Of a stretch of 64,000 nucleotides of DNA, positions 1-26,500 are shown piece by piece. This DNA is from Glandiceps talaboti (taxonomy: Eukaryota; Hemichordata; Enteropneusta; Spengelidae). Location: the NCBI RefSeq assembly GCF_964340395.1, contig NC_135551.1, forward strand, positions 27,538,380-27,602,379. Reading direction: 5' to 3'. Every line of letters begins with the position of its first letter. Positions within the stretch are counted from its first letter, which is position 1. The notes under the pieces are model-generated. The model saw only the letters and a program-made list of their open reading frames with translations. It was not told the DNA's origin and did no database searches. The position numbers and the translations under genes are program-made.

Positions 1-1035
1 GATGTATTCATGGAACAAAAACGCTAACACTTCAACAAAAGTTATGTTGGGTTCAAAGTTTAACCATGGTACTTAATTATTTTCTACCGCTTGGGATGCA
101 GTATCTGTACCGCTGAAAATTGCAAAAAACGCTTCCAAAGTTTAGACATTTCAGATCGGTAGTGACACAGGTCGGAAACATATATAGATATATTTCAGAA
201 ACTAAAAATAAGACAAATGCATCTAAGAGAATGACAACCCTCAGAAGACGTTTTCATCTATTTATTTCTTGGGCAGTATTTACTTCTGTAGTAATATTCA
301 GTACTCTAGTCAGTGTCATATGTTTTATCCAAACTTTGCAGTCTCTTATTTCTTGCTACATCTATCTTTTATCCTCCTTGCTTTTGTAAAATTAATAACT
401 TAAATTGTGTTAAATGTAATATAAGATAAAATAAAATGCTCGTGAGCTTCGCATGACATTTTGGACAAGTACAACCTCGATTCACTTGGCAGAGGGGAGT
501 AACACGTTAATAGTTCGATATTCGGAATGTGTTCAAAAGTTCATAATTATGTAGCTGCCTATTGTACAAATACCAAGCAAAAAAGTCTATCAGAGTAGAA
601 CTTTTCATGTTACTGGAGACTGCACAGTCTTAACACATTACGAAGAAAGAAAAAGTACTCACCTCAAGTATTGCTGCTAGTTTGCTCGGTGAAGTTGGTG
701 AAATATTTCTGAATTTCAACTCCTTTTTATACATTCCCCCGTTCATATAATATATCTATATTCCATCGTTATCTATGACCATGGAAATGATTTATGAAAT
801 TATTATTTTTTTGTAATTTTCAGTGTCCCTGTCAATGAAAATTGCATTTCTAATAAGATTCATTTGAACATTGACGTCATAACTGAAAATAGAGATATCG
901 GAAGTGATATATGAACTGTGCACATGCCAACAGAAAGTTAACGTTGATGAGATCCCGAAGTCACTTTTGAAAGTTTGTTTCAGATTATTAACCTTCTTAG
1001 CGAAAACAAAATAGACAATTCGAATGAGTGGATAC

Positions 1036-1252
1036 TTGAATGAATGAATGAATGAGTGAATGAATGAGTGAGTGAATGAACGAACGAACGAACGAACGAA
1101 CGAATGAATGAATGAACGAACGAATGTGAATGAATGAATGAATGAATGAATATGAATGAATGAATGAATGAATGAATGAATGAATGAATGAATGAATGAA
1201 TGGATGGATGGATGGATGGATGGATGGATGGATGAATGAATGAATGAATGAA
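1036..1252. repeat. (GAAT)n / (GGAT)n microsatellite
   Basis: About 215 bp of tetranucleotide repeat. Units drift from GAAT through GAAC to GGAT and back to GAAT, with a few interruptions. It is non-coding and probably length-polymorphic. Confidence 0.95.
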
Positions 1253-4200
1253 TTTACTAATTAATGAATTTATGTAAAAACTGCAAATAGATACGTAGAT
1301 AGTAAAATGTGCAATAAGAAATTTAATGACATGGACGAGAGGCTAGAAAATAGTTTGGGTAAACTTTTACATTCACTGACTAGATTATACAAGTATAATC
1401 GCTATGATCGGAATTGTCCTACAGGATATTAGTATTCCGCATTTTGTGGATATCAAAACGGATGAGATAACATTGTCTTCTGCTAAAAGAAGAGATAGTA
1501 TTGTATTTACTTCCAGAATACGTCAGACTATAAATCATTGTGTCGACAATGAAAGAAGGATAAAGGGAATGAGCTCTGTATTGATTAAGGGGGGGGGGGG
1601 TAACTGTTACTTTTTCCTCACTGACAATAGATTTCATTTCCGTCTAGATTATAAGAGTGATATGTAGGATATAGCTTGTTTGAGACTTTGTCAAAAGCTG
1701 CAGTCCCCCGCTTTCATAAACTAGATGTACCCGGTAGTTCAGCTGTAGCAGATGTAGTTTAGTGGTGTACGACGAAACTTTTCGGGTTGTTGACGTGATG
1801 TCGAGTCTGTCAAACAACACATGTAAAGTCAAAAAACAAAACAGAAACAACAAAACAGAAACAAACAAAAAAATGATGACAGCAATAAATACTAAAAAAA
1901 TGTCAGTGATGTGCAAGAAATGGGTTGAATTTGATTAGATCCTAAAGATCAAAGTCAAGGTCAAAAGTTAATGTGTTAATATAAAGTTTGCCCCTGATAA
2001 TATAGGGGTAGGGACTTGAATGGCGTCTCAATGTATTAATAGTTTTGAGTTATGCTGTCAATCATGGTCGTTCACTACAAATATGGCCACCATATTCAAC
2101 TTATGTGAGCACCAACAGTAACTGCTTGGGTATACTTGTTTTATTTCTTTGTACCTTTAGACATATGATTTAACAGAAACTGACCTTTTAATTTTGATAG
2201 TCCACTTGAAGGTCATGATCAATGTCAAAGGTCATTGTCTTACAAGAAAGTTCGCATGTGATTATATAGAGTTAGACATTTGAACGGAATCTGTATTAAA
2301 GGTTTTGGGTTATACAGTAATATATTGATGCTATTATATGGGCACAGTTCAGTAAAAAAGTGATAAACCTCCAAACGAAATACTTGTCTATATTTCCTTT
2401 CTTTTATATTACCTGTATTAAAACAGGATTTAAAAGAAATTTGTCGCAACAAATAAATACAACAAAGCGTCTGTAATATGTAATAACTGGTTTTATTTTA
2501 ATAACTGACCCTGAAGGTCAAGATGAGGCCAAAGGTCATTTCCTTCAGAGAAATCTTACAGCTGATAAACTTGCAGTAGACACTTGATACTACTCCCACT
2601 TTGTTGAGTGTAAGAAATGAACATCGAATATCGAAAAGCAACTCACGACTCTAGTCATGTGATAAATTTTGCTCTGTAAAATGTAAGCGTGGTCACTAAA
2701 ATTTTGACGAAAACTCAAAAATCATCATCATATATTCTCTGATTCATTTCTAAAATCAAGTTGAAGAGCGCCGAAAATAGCAATTTTTTTCCTCCATAAT
2801 TTGATAAGAACTTTTGGGCTGGAATTTACAGGGAAACGATTATAATTATTATCAATTAAAGAAGTTGAACGTAATTCCAGGGTTTAGTTATACAGAATTC
2901 TAGATAGTTCGAAAAGAATGTTGTACTTGTCAGGCTACATTGAATATATCAACTCAATACAAATCTTTCCATGGGCTTTCAAATACAGGGCCCTACGATG
3001 GAAACACTTACTCTAACAGTATAAAGCACTCTTTATCTATCTCGGGACGACATGTACAAAAACTATTTTAAAAAAGGCGGCAAAACTAAAGCTTGTAAAG
3101 TATTAGCATATCTTTAACATCTGAATTGTAAAGGACATTCGTATTTCGTATTGCGGCTACCTAAACAGATATACATTCATAGATAACATTGTATCCCAAA
3201 AATAAAGAGATAGTATTTTGAGATGATGAACATGATAATGAGAGTTATTAAATTTCAGTAATTGTATAAATGTTGTACAGCCCAATTCAATGGGAAGTCG
3301 TCTAACACACAGCTTTGCATCCCCATTTCAAAGCTGACTCTGGGCGTTCCCTGTTCCGAATATATGCATGCACTGTTCATTTTCTATACTGAGTGGTAGA
3401 GGAATATCGAATATAGCTGTAGGTGGACAAAAAATAGCCCTTGATCAAATGAGTTGATTCACTGTCGGTGCGCCCTCTGTACTACCACATTAGCCAATAT
3501 ATGGTTCCATCCTGGTTCACAGTATATACATTTACAAATAATTTTGTTTTATACCGCCGACAATCGAGGAGGCACTTCATACATACATTCCCTGAAAAAT
3601 ATTGAATTGTTTTACGAAAGTATGTAGAAGATATTTTCCCCTCAAATTCATTTCTTGTATGTGACTCAATGGAGACATGATTTTAAAAAATGGTAGGCGG
3701 ACAGAAAAACTTCCTAACAACAGGAATTATACATACAACACAAATACATACTATATCAATAAAATATCTAGTACTGCACCTTTATTTCAATTATTTAGAG
3801 TTGACAATAAAGTCTAACAAAAAACTTCATAATTTTCTGTATATAAAGAAAACCATTTGAGCCCAATTAAATAGCATGCACCAGAGCTTTGCTTTGCTTT
3901 GCTTACAATAGCTGCATTATAAATCACATTTATTGTTATCATTATCATTAGTCACCCACCTATATCATGTTCTGTTCTTTCTTTATCTTACACTATAAAA
4001 ATCCTAATTTAAAAGTTGAAAAGTGGTATTGTTGTGCTAAACACAGAAGGGTGGAAACGGATAGAAATGTAACACATTATGAAGGCAGTTTTGACTCTCT
4101 CCCATTATTTTTCAAGTCTCTTCAACTCAGTAGATGCTGGTTAAAAAAATCCCCTTTCCACTGCAATGACTGGGGTTGTTGTTTTAGGTTTCATTTTCCA

Positions 4201-4883
4201 CTAAATTTTAAGTGGGTACTGTTCCAAACTCACTTTCCAAGGTACATCTGATACTGACTATGCCCTCTGTAGCAAATACAATGTATAAATATCAGTTACA
4301 AGGCTTTGAATATTCATACAGCACTTGCAATCCTGCCATCTTGAATAGGGCATTATGGGATATGTGATGAGATGAGATAGCTCAATTAGTACCGTTTGTA
4401 ATCACAAATGATCTAATCTTGGATACTCACACGTTTGCATTCAAACCACCATTCTGGTCATAACAGGTTATGTATGGTAACAAATATAGTCCATTACACA
4501 CTTCCCATTATGTGTATTTCTCTATCAATGTACACCTGAAACTTCACACATATGGTGGCCCAGAGCTGTCTTTTTTTTTTTTAAAAGTTAAATAGTTTTA
4601 TTTTCATTTTGGTTTGCATTTCATTCTACTTTAATTTTTATTTTGAACTTATATATTCAAGATTAGAATGATTTTTGTTTTGCATTTGATTTTAATCTGT
4701 CATAAAGTTTGTTTTTTTTACAATTGAGAAAAAGTTCTTGTTTTCATTTCATATTGATTTGGATATGTTTATAAATATGAAAAAATATCCTACTACAACT
4801 TTTTTGGTTCAGTATTGATAAGTTTTGCATTCTCTAGTTCCTTTTTGATACAAGAAAATATCAAAATTGTGAGTTATTCAGCA

Positions 4884-4977
4884 TTGGCAGGCCTGGGCCA
4901 CCAGCATGGCAGCCCTGGGCCACCAGCTTTGGCATGGCAGGCCTGGGCCACCAACATTGGCAGGCCTGGGCTACCAT
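4884..4977. repeat. Short GC-rich tandem repeat
   Basis: About four imperfect copies of a unit built around GGCAGGCCTGGGCCACCA, separated by variable spacers. It is strikingly GC-rich compared with its AT-rich surroundings and lies directly next to the SINE copy that follows. Confidence 0.8.
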
Positions 4978-4985
4978 ACACATGT

Positions 4986-5311
4986 TATAATAATAATGTT
5001 GGTTCTCATATAGCACTTTCCCACTTTGTGCTCAAAGCACTGTTCAACTATTACCCCTGGCATGGATCTATAGTGGCACAATGGTCCTTTATACTTCCTC
5101 AACTCCCTGTGGAGCAAACAATCCATTGCAGTCTTTATAAGTGTATAGGATGAAAGCATTCACATTGCAACCTCTATCCTACCAGGTACCCAATTATACA
5201 GCTAGGTTGACTGAGGCACGGTCATGGTTCACATCTTGCCCAAGGACTTTAGCCACTCCGATGCAGATTCCAAGCCGGCCACTCTAACCATTCACCCATC
5301 ACGGCTCCACA
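4986..5311 (-). mobile_element. tRNA-derived SINE, copy 1
   Basis: On the plus strand the element starts with an ATT/AAT-rich tail, then TATATAGCACTTTCCC-like sequence and TGTGCTCAAAGC. It ends with a degraded tRNA-like head, so it lies in minus orientation. Related copies are at 39686-40031 and 61679-62049, with a tail fragment near 59314-59395. The best-preserved head, in the 61.7 kb copy, has a clear pol III B box. This copy has lost part of the head, including the B box core. The family assignment rests on comparing copies inside this window. Confidence 0.8.
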
Positions 5312-5497
5312 TTATGACATTTACTGGCATACTAACTACACTAAAAGTGAACCTTGGAGAACATACAGTATTCTTATTTTTGTTTATACTTAGTAATGTA
5401 CTGACACACACATATAAGGTAAATTCTGGTTTATGTACAAAAGGGTGGACACACAAACACCCTCAGGTGAGTTCTGAAATTAGTTAGTTGTTTCGTA

Positions 5498-17725
<12,228 letters not shown>

Positions 17726-18930
17726 TGTTGTTACTTGCAGATTACATGCTAAAACGGGAATTTTTTATACTAAAATGTGTATCTCTTCGTACTTCCTGGA
17801 CCTTTGATTGTTTTCTTGGTTGTTTTCGTTTCTCCACAAAAGCGGAAACGCAGTCTACCCGTGTGCATGCTGGGTAAAAATTCCATGCTGAAGCTGAATG
17901 AACCGAACGGTCTTGATGTGACAACAGTCACCGGTACTTCGAAGAAATCGGAGATATTTCAACAGTTTTTATCCCAATAAGGAACTGGTAAAGTTTTTAA
18001 GACTGAAAATACAGTAAGGAGCTCTTTAGAGTGTATTTAGTTTGTTGTTTACTATTATTGCAGCTGTCGACATGGTTGGCAGGGACGCCAAAACAAACTG
18101 TGAATTATGATGTGACATCTGAAATCAAGTACACAAGTTAGCATAAATTCTTCACAATGCCACAATTTCAAATGTTGTTTAGTAAACTAATTTATGGTGT
18201 TAATTGATTTAAACTTTTGATTATAAAAGCTTGATAATGATAATAACCGGGGATAATAGTACCCGGCTAGCCCAGAGACTTGGCTATCTCAGCTGACTTG
18301 ACATGTACGTACTGGCTCAGACCACTTTTTAGTACTGGCTTGACAAAAAATTGTTTTTAGGTTTAGGAGATGAAGAGTATCATTTTATTTTAGACTATCT
18401 AGTTCATTATGTTGAATGGTTATTTTTTTAAATGAATGTGGGGTAATGTGATAATAAAATAGATAAAACATTTCTATCTTTTATTAAGATTATGACAGAT
18501 CATCTCGCTCCAGGCAGATTTTTGAAAAGTTAAAAAAATTCTCTATTAAATTTTCAGAGAATTTGCTGTATTTGTTACTCTTTTAACAGTAATTTTGCTG
18601 TTGTCACTATTACCAGGCACCATATTATACCCACCGAAGGTACCGTATAGTTTGGAATAAAGTTACTTAATATTCTGACAGTTCTGGAGAACAACATTTT
18701 CAATCCATACAGACTGGTCTCTGGGCTAGTACCCAGCAAATCAAACTTCTGTAATTATCCATTATCAAATGAACATGTACATGTATAATATATAGTAAAC
18801 AACATCTTTCCTGATATTTAGGAACCTAGGCTATGTGTTATCACTGACATCTCATATTCATAGTAGATATAATGAATATGTTATCCACTCATTATTGTTT
18901 TATCTCCTCAGCATATTACAAACCAGCGGT
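17726..18930. promoter_or_regulatory. Head-to-head promoter region of TAK1 and IFT88
   Basis: The TAK1 ATG (17725, minus) and the IFT88 ATG (18931, plus) face away from each other across 1.2 kb with no other gene, so a shared bidirectional promoter is likely. GCATGCTGGGTAA near 17865-17877 resembles a core-promoter motif of housekeeping genes. The IFT88 ATG is preceded at 18911 by a good acceptor (TTATCTCCTCAG), so an upstream non-coding exon is expected; ACTG-GTAAAG at 17987/17988 could be its donor. Transcription start sites are not visible from sequence. Confidence 0.5.
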
Positions 18931-20521
18931 ATGCAGAACGTACACCTCGCACCAGAAAATACTGATGACTTGTACTCAGGGTACAATGATTATAATCCAT
19001 CCTATGATACAGAGGTAAGACATTTTCCATAGAAGAAAACATCGACCAATAAATGAGCTTAAAATCTTTAATGTATTGATTGAGTATGATTATGTCCTGA
19101 TGCTTTGAGAGGACATAGTTAATAATTAGCCCAGCTAAGCCCTCTGCTAATGAACTGAGATATCAACTGTTTTGAAAAACATATGATGTGGGGGAAATAG
19201 CAATGAGCTCATTTCTAATGATGTTGCACACACTGTACTTTCCACATTACTTTGATTTTGGTTGTAAAGTTTGTAGAGTTCTCTCCAGGACTTATAGAAT
19301 CTAGGGTTCAACCCTGTAATTTCGTGAAAACAGTAAAGACTAAAGTAATTAGCATAACAATGTCTTCTTTTGTTAAGCAACTCAGTTGTAATTAGTTGGG
19401 GAGAATATTTTCATTTTGCACTGGTTTATGTTTTACAGACATTAGAACAGGATGAAGCCTTTCAACAAGCTGTGAAAACAAGTCATGGGAGAAGGCCTCC
19501 TGTAAGTATTATAACTTATTATACCATGCACAAGCCTAGATATTATCTTTGAACAGAAAATATGGATTATATACTCTGGTCGTTCTAAATCTCGACAACC
19601 TGTGTCTACATCCCAGGTTTTGCAGTGCTTGAAATACATGTACGAGTCAGAACATTCCAAATCACCATTATATTCCCGATTTTCATAAATTGATAAAAAA
19701 AAAAAAAATTATTATGCTTGAGAGTGCTATTTATCTTCCACACATTTTCAATGACACTTCAACTAAGCGACAGTCAAAGGGAAAAATAGCAAATGAATTC
19801 ATTTCTAATGATGCTGCATACACTGTACTTTCCACATTACTTTAATTTTGGTTGTAAATACAATGCTAGGGCCATCTTACAAGTTACATAACTGATCAAT
19901 GAATGAACTGTTTTCACTCATTCATAGATGACAACTGCAGCCAAAGGCAGACTGGCAACAGCTATGGTGAGTTACACATTTAAATATTCATACTAAGGCC
20001 AAGAAAAAAAAGAATTATTTCTTGTTGGAACAGTTTGTGTAAAATGGTGCAACGACTTGCTTTTTATTTTAATACTCAACAAACCTGTCACTCAGTCTAC
20101 TATTTATGGCAGTTTCATTTAGTACATTAGTACATTTCATTTAGTACATTTTGTTTTATTTAGTTTATTAGAGCAAGTGTGTATGTGGGGCAGATGTCAT
20201 TTGCTTGCTCATGATTGGCACTGCAGTTGTCTTCATTGAAGTAGGTAGGGTTATTTTTGTGTTTCCCGACGGATCTGCAGAGTGCATGGGCTGGACAAAC
20301 ACACAAAAAAGTGATGCGCGTGCTGACCAGAAACACCTCTTATTTTTGGCTTAACATGATAGCGTTTTGTTGTTCAAACTATCATTTCTTTTATGACTGT
20401 GAAATAGTTATTAAACTGATATCTTTTGTGTTTCAGCGTGGTAGAGCAGGTGTGCCATCATCAATGGGTAGACCAACAACTGGAGCAGTGCCTGCAGCAG
20501 TACGTATAATATTGTGTTTGA

Positions 20522-20563
<42 letters not shown>

Positions 20564-23500
20564 GTCTAACTCTGTCTGTCTATGTTTGTGCTTTCAAAGT
20601 GCATATGTGTGTCTGTGTGGGTGTGAATACACATAAATATATGTGTCATTGATAGTATGGTCGTGAAAGTACACATAAATGTATGTGATATTAGTAGGTC
20701 AGTGAAATTACTAGTAAATGTATGTGTCAATGATAGCTGAGGCTACCAGGGCAGTGAAAATACTGGTATGTGTCATTGATAGTATGGCAGTAAAGTGATA
20801 TAAATGTCATTCACAGGATGGGGGTGTGGCTCGTCCAATGACAGCTGTAAGAGCAGCAGGCTATACATCAGCTGGGAATAGAGGAGCCTCATTTGATCCG
20901 TTGAATCAACGTGGACCAGCACCACCACTTGAAACCAAAAATGAAGACACGTAAGTAAATGTTCCATTCACCCATGACCAACTATAAAAATGTATAGGGA
21001 GAAGGCAATTTGTTATATTCAGGTACATGTCAGCTAATGTGATTCTTCAAATTTGAATTGGAAAACAGCGGTTTGTCAAAAGTGTGGATTATGCAGTTGT
21101 GACAACCAAGGTAAATGAGTAGCGCAATGAAACAAATGTCTGGTTGCAATTCAAGTTTTTTCATTCTAACTTTACAACATCACTTGCTTGGATCTTTTCT
21201 CAGGGACAGTAGAAACAAATTGATGTTATATAGGCAGTCTGATCTGCACAAGGAGAATCATTGATTTGTCTTCCAATGTACTACTACTAGACATAATGTG
21301 ATTTACCACTAGAGGGCGCTATTCACAGGAAAATTCATCATTTTTTTTTCAGACCTGAAGAGAAGATTAAACATCTGGAGAAGAAAGTCAATGAGCTGAT
21401 TGAAGAAAGTTGTTTTGCAGCAAGCAGACAAGAATTGAATTTGGTAAGTAGATTAGATTCAGTAAAGAAATCTCATTATAATTCTCTCCGATGCTAAAGT
21501 ATGACCAATTGAGAACTTCCCAACCTCGAAAATCCGAGGTTAGTTAATATGCTAAGCTGTTAGAAATGTGTTAATTGGCCTCATCATCTATATCAACAGA
21601 AATAAAGAAGTGTCGGGTATTTGCATAATCTTCTTTTCCATCTTTTCATTGTATACATGGTGCGCTCAGACCACTATAGAAAGAGGTTGTCTTGCTGCTA
21701 GACGTTCGGGCTTCTCCCGACGAAGTTCGCTGTGACGGCGAACGCCCATCCTTGTCGTATTGTAAATTCGGAATAACACCTGAGGTCTAGCAGCTAGACT
21801 AGGACATGAGTAGCTGTGGCCAGATTCATAGGAAGTATTTATAGTAGGAGCACAGAAACTTCAAAGGCTTATTTATTCTTTATTGTTTAGTATAATGTCG
21901 TAGCGTTATTTTACAAATTGTGACGCGAACTTGGCCGCTTTATAATGAACACGCAGGACAATAGCCACCTTAGCTCTGAAATATGATTTGAGAACTCTCT
22001 GTCAGCAGTTGTGTCGCAGTTCTCTGAGTGCACATTTCCAAACTTTGACCCGTCTTTTTTACACCTGACCCCATGAAGACGCGACATTACACAAATATCC
22101 ATTATCGGATAAAATCTGATTTTAGACTCTAGGTTAGATGCTTGCTCTGATTCACTTTTTATGATATTATCCTATAAAAAGTACTCTGTACGTGCGAAGA
22201 GTAATATTAGAGTCTAAAATTCGATTTTGTTGGCGTCTGTCAAATCGCTACCTAATCTTGCTGCTAGATGTTCGTGCTTTCTTTCGATACTAATTACTAT
22301 AAGCGAACGAAGTTCGCAGTTAGGGCTTGCCTTGGATGTTCCATCCTCGATAGCGATGTTCGGTCGTGTGTCGTATTGTATCGGAAGAACATCCGAGGTC
22401 TAGCAGATAGACTAATCGCTACCATGAAAAGAGGCCAATGGTTTGCGTGATGTTGAAAATAAAACATCCATATGATTATTATATTGAAACGGCTTAGTGA
22501 ATACACACAACTAGCACTATAAACGGAGATGTGTTCCAACTCAGACTCAGACCACTAATGAATGTTTTCAGTGATCTGAGGTTACACAGACAAGGAACAC
22601 AAAATTGCAGTCCCGTGCTTTTAAGTTTTATAATGTTTTGCACTCGCAAATCTGTAATCAAAGTACACTTGCTATTGGATCCAGGATGAATAAAGTTTAA
22701 ACGTTGTAAACCTTTCTCGAATATATTCTGACAGTGATGTTGAATTTGAGGGAAAATTCTGTTTGACAATAGAATAGACTAGCCAAGATTACTGACTACA
22801 TAGCTCTTCAATGTAAGTGTGAGCAGTGAAGTGAAAACAGCTAGTGTACTTCCCGTTTCTCGGACAAGGCAACATTATATCGCCCTTCACATGCTATTGT
22901 TTGTAATTGATAAAACAAAAGGCGTTCTATGGAATATCATATCCCTTCGTCGCTAAAATTAACAGAGACGAGAAAATGACGGAAATGCAAGTTATCGAAC
23001 ATTCAGGACAAACACCTTTTTCAGTTAGAAAAACTTCCCTTTTTGAAATGGAGATTAGTCCCCAGCATCATTTTCACAAACCTGCGAAGAGGCCTTGATT
23101 GACACAACATTGTACAGTCATGGACACAGTCTATCTGAGAGACATTCCTTACTGTTCACAAATACAGACATTTCTACTAGGCTACATCCATTTCGTAGGG
23201 TCTATGATCCATCTCAGACCGGTTGACCACTAGTGGTCTGAGGGTCATTGTCGCCCTGCTTGCATACGGAGTAAGTCGCCTACAAAGAGACAGTTGTGAA
23301 ACCTGGGCTTACCTGAAATGCTAGTATAGTAGTAACTAAAGATTTAACGCATCTGTGTTCAAATATCAGCAATAAATCGACTATTTAGTAATTTTACCTC
23401 GCCTTGGCTACAAAAGTACTAGTCCCAGTCCGGAGGACCAGAAATCCCGAAATCACAAGTTCAATCGTAAAATGTATGCCCAAGCGGACGCCCGATCAAA

Positions 23501-26500
23501 TGTGGCGGAGTTTGTAAGGCGGGACTTTGAAATCAGTCGGAACTGGAAAAGTTCCGATTTCGACACCTTTTGTGATCGTACCAGCGACTACTATCGTCAA
23601 AAAGATGTAAAATGAGTACATATTCGACCGATTGCTAATATTTGATAGCTTTATAAAAAAAATATATGTAATTATTTTGTTATTGGTGCGAAAGTATTTT
23701 GTTTTCGCACTCGCTATAGGACGGTTACTTTTCGTAGGACGGTGTTGAGCGAAACGCGTGCACCGTCTGCAAGCAGGACTGTGAGCCATGGTACAACATC
23801 TGAGCACAGACAAGGAACACAGTTTCTTGTCTGTGATGTGAGGTACAACTACTGACCATTATCGGATTGAGAGGTGTCAACGAGTTCCAGCAAGATGCTT
23901 AGTTTAGACAAACAAGTTTTATTTACACATAGCCCCAAAGCATAGGCTGGTGGCGTTATTCACCATATGGGTACAGGTGTAAGAAGGTGCTAAAAGGTGT
24001 TACTTTTAGCATCGGCAGAATTGTAATGTGTAAAAGTGTGGATGCAAATGCTAACTATGAAGAGAAATATTATGATTATTGATAACTATTCAGATTAAAA
24101 AAATAGTCATATCATTTTAGACTTACACAATATGTATTTATTACATATTTTTTTAAAGTCAATTTTACATTGTTTCATTTGATTTTTACCACACTTTGTC
24201 AAGCACAGTAAGGTAAAAACTTGTAGATTAATTATATCCACAAAAGTTGTGGACAGTGTAATAACAGTAAAGAATTTTAGCTTATTTCATTATGATGCTT
24301 TTCATGTTTTTATCAAGGCACTGGAGAAAGCAAAAGAAGCAGGAAGAAAAGAACGTATCCTGGTACGACAGAGAGAACAAATGGCGGCTAATGATCAAAT
24401 TAATTTAGATTTGACTTACTCGGTGAGTATCCTCTTTACACTATTGTAAGTGTTAAGTAAAAGAATCAGAGATCCCCAGGTATTCCGTCATAGTTCCTTA
24501 CCAAATTTTGGCAAAATGATGTGCTAGGTATGGAATTCTGTGTAACTTTTATAACTTTTACTAGACCCCCCCCACCACTCTCACCCTCCCCTTTGCTTTA
24601 GGATTCCCAAACCTTAACAAAGTCACCAACTGAATTGTAAATTTTATTGCTGTAGTTACTGTCTATCTATGTACACATATGCACACTCATATCTTTGGTG
24701 GCTGAGTTTGCTCAAACCTGGCACAAAGGTGAGATGATAAATTATATTATGATAATAGAGTACAATTTGTTTTTTGACAGGTTTTGTTTAACCTTGCCAA
24801 CATGTATGAAGCCAATGAGATGTTTTCAGAAGCTCTGAATACTTACCAGGTTATTGTCAAGAATAAGATGTTCTCTAATGCTGGTAAGTCCTTGATATTC
24901 TGATTTATTCACTTTCACAAAATGCAATTGCATTGTAGTTTGGCATACAACCTGTCATAGCTTCACTCTAAATGTATGACTGTAAACATTTATGGTACAC
25001 TTTGAGTATAGACCGTGAATAACTATGACAGGAGTCATAAGGATTATGTAGAATCATTGATTTATCCAGGAACAACTTTTTCAAGCTCTTCTAGACGACT
25101 GTTTTTCATACCTAGATTTCAATCCTAATCTAATATTGACCTATGACTATCAAACATGGACTGTTTTGATATAGCACATCCAAACTTTGTGATTGCATTT
25201 GTAGGTCGTCTGAAGGTCAACATGGGTAACATTTACTTCAAACAGAGAAACTATCCAAAATCTGTGAAGTATTACAGAATGGCATTGGATCAGGTTCCAA
25301 ACACACATAAAGATATGAGGTAAGAAATAGTTGACCAGAATCCATGAACATCTATTCTCTGTACGTACAATGGCAATCTGATTAAAATCCGATGTAGATG
25401 TCGGCTAATCGTTCCAATGCTATTTTATCTTCATTATTTTGCCTGAATTGACCTTCTTGGTACATGTTTACATTTTTTAGCAGGCTAAAAATTGGAACGA
25501 TTAGCCGACATCTACATCGGATTTTAATCAGATTGGTACAATGGTTGCTGTCTGTACAGTAGTTGCTGTCTGTACAATGGTTGCTGTCTGTGCAATGGTT
25601 GCTGTAGCAAGTGGAAAAGAACCATACTTTACATCAATTTTCACTGAATGCAATATATTCTTTTTCTCATTTTGTTCAGAATTAAGATAATGCAGAATAT
25701 TGGAATAGTGTTTGTCAAGATGGGTCAGTACAGTGATGCTATCACTTCCTTCTCTCATATCATGGGAGAAAAACCAGATTATCAAACTGCTTTCAATCTC
25801 CTTCTCTGTTACTTTGCCATCGGTGATCGGGATAAGATGAAACGTGGCTTTCAACAATTGCTACAAGTTGATCTACATGTAGATGAAGAAGACAAGTATC
25901 TGCCCCATCCAGTAAGTCAGTAGTACGCCATTCCAATAAACAGCACCCTCTAGTGTTTGATTAGAGATAGGTAGAATCGATAGATTGCCGGATAGAAGTT
26001 TGCATTGGACACACCATCTCTGAACTGTGAAAACAGAATTTGTGTGGACTTCATTCAGTAACTCTGATATCAAGTGATCAACTTTCCTTTGTTTACATAA
26101 CTACTGTACAAAGCAATACAATGTTAATTTAAACCATATTGCCTTTAACCTTGCATATGACATTGTTGTCAAACTGTGATACATTGATGGTGACTCTTCC
26201 ATCTTAGTGCTAGTTTGGTGACCAAAATATCTCACTAATCAAGATTACCAAACATTTTTGTTTCTTAAGTTGAAAAGAGGTTACTATGTGGATTTTCATA
26301 ATCAAAACATTTGTCTGAACTCGTAAAAACTGCTCAAGTCTGTAGATTTTTATTCCTGTATAGTATTTTAGTGGAAATTTTACAGTTTATATGAAACAAT
26401 TGGTATTCACCAATAATTATTTAAGAGTGTATGCAAAACTACATGTTTTATGCATATATTTTTTTTCAGGATGATCAACATGCAAATCTAGTCCTGGAGG

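Larger units (their letters stand above)
1..5497. other. Region without a recognised gene, downstream of TAK1
   Basis: I see no conserved coding exon here on either strand. Open frames are short and have no recognisable domain. The stretch holds a GAAT/GGAT microsatellite near 1036-1252, scattered homopolymer runs, a small tandem repeat near 4884-4977 and a SINE copy near 4986-5311. Part of it should be the TAK1 3'UTR, since transcription of that gene runs leftward past 5498, but no AATAAA (read on the minus strand) lies close to the stop codon; the nearest candidates are near 4597-4645. A weak possible minus-strand exon at 663-708 is discussed under the rejected items. Confidence 0.6.

Noticed and set aside
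663-708. Possible 46-nt minus-strand exon reading NISPTSPSKLAAILE with donor GTGAGT
   Set aside because: The donor is good and the residues look plausible, but the acceptor lacks a pyrimidine tract, the exon is tiny and no neighbouring exon is found. A gene extending beyond the left edge cannot be excluded.
1404-1667. Overlapping plus- and minus-strand frames near a G homopolymer
   Set aside because: No conserved residues and no splice context; the plus frame crosses a run of 10 G, where frame is unreliable.
23496-23813. 105-residue minus-strand frame in IFT88 intron 6
   Set aside because: No domain, and it lies in repeat-derived sequence; the frame probably occurs by chance.
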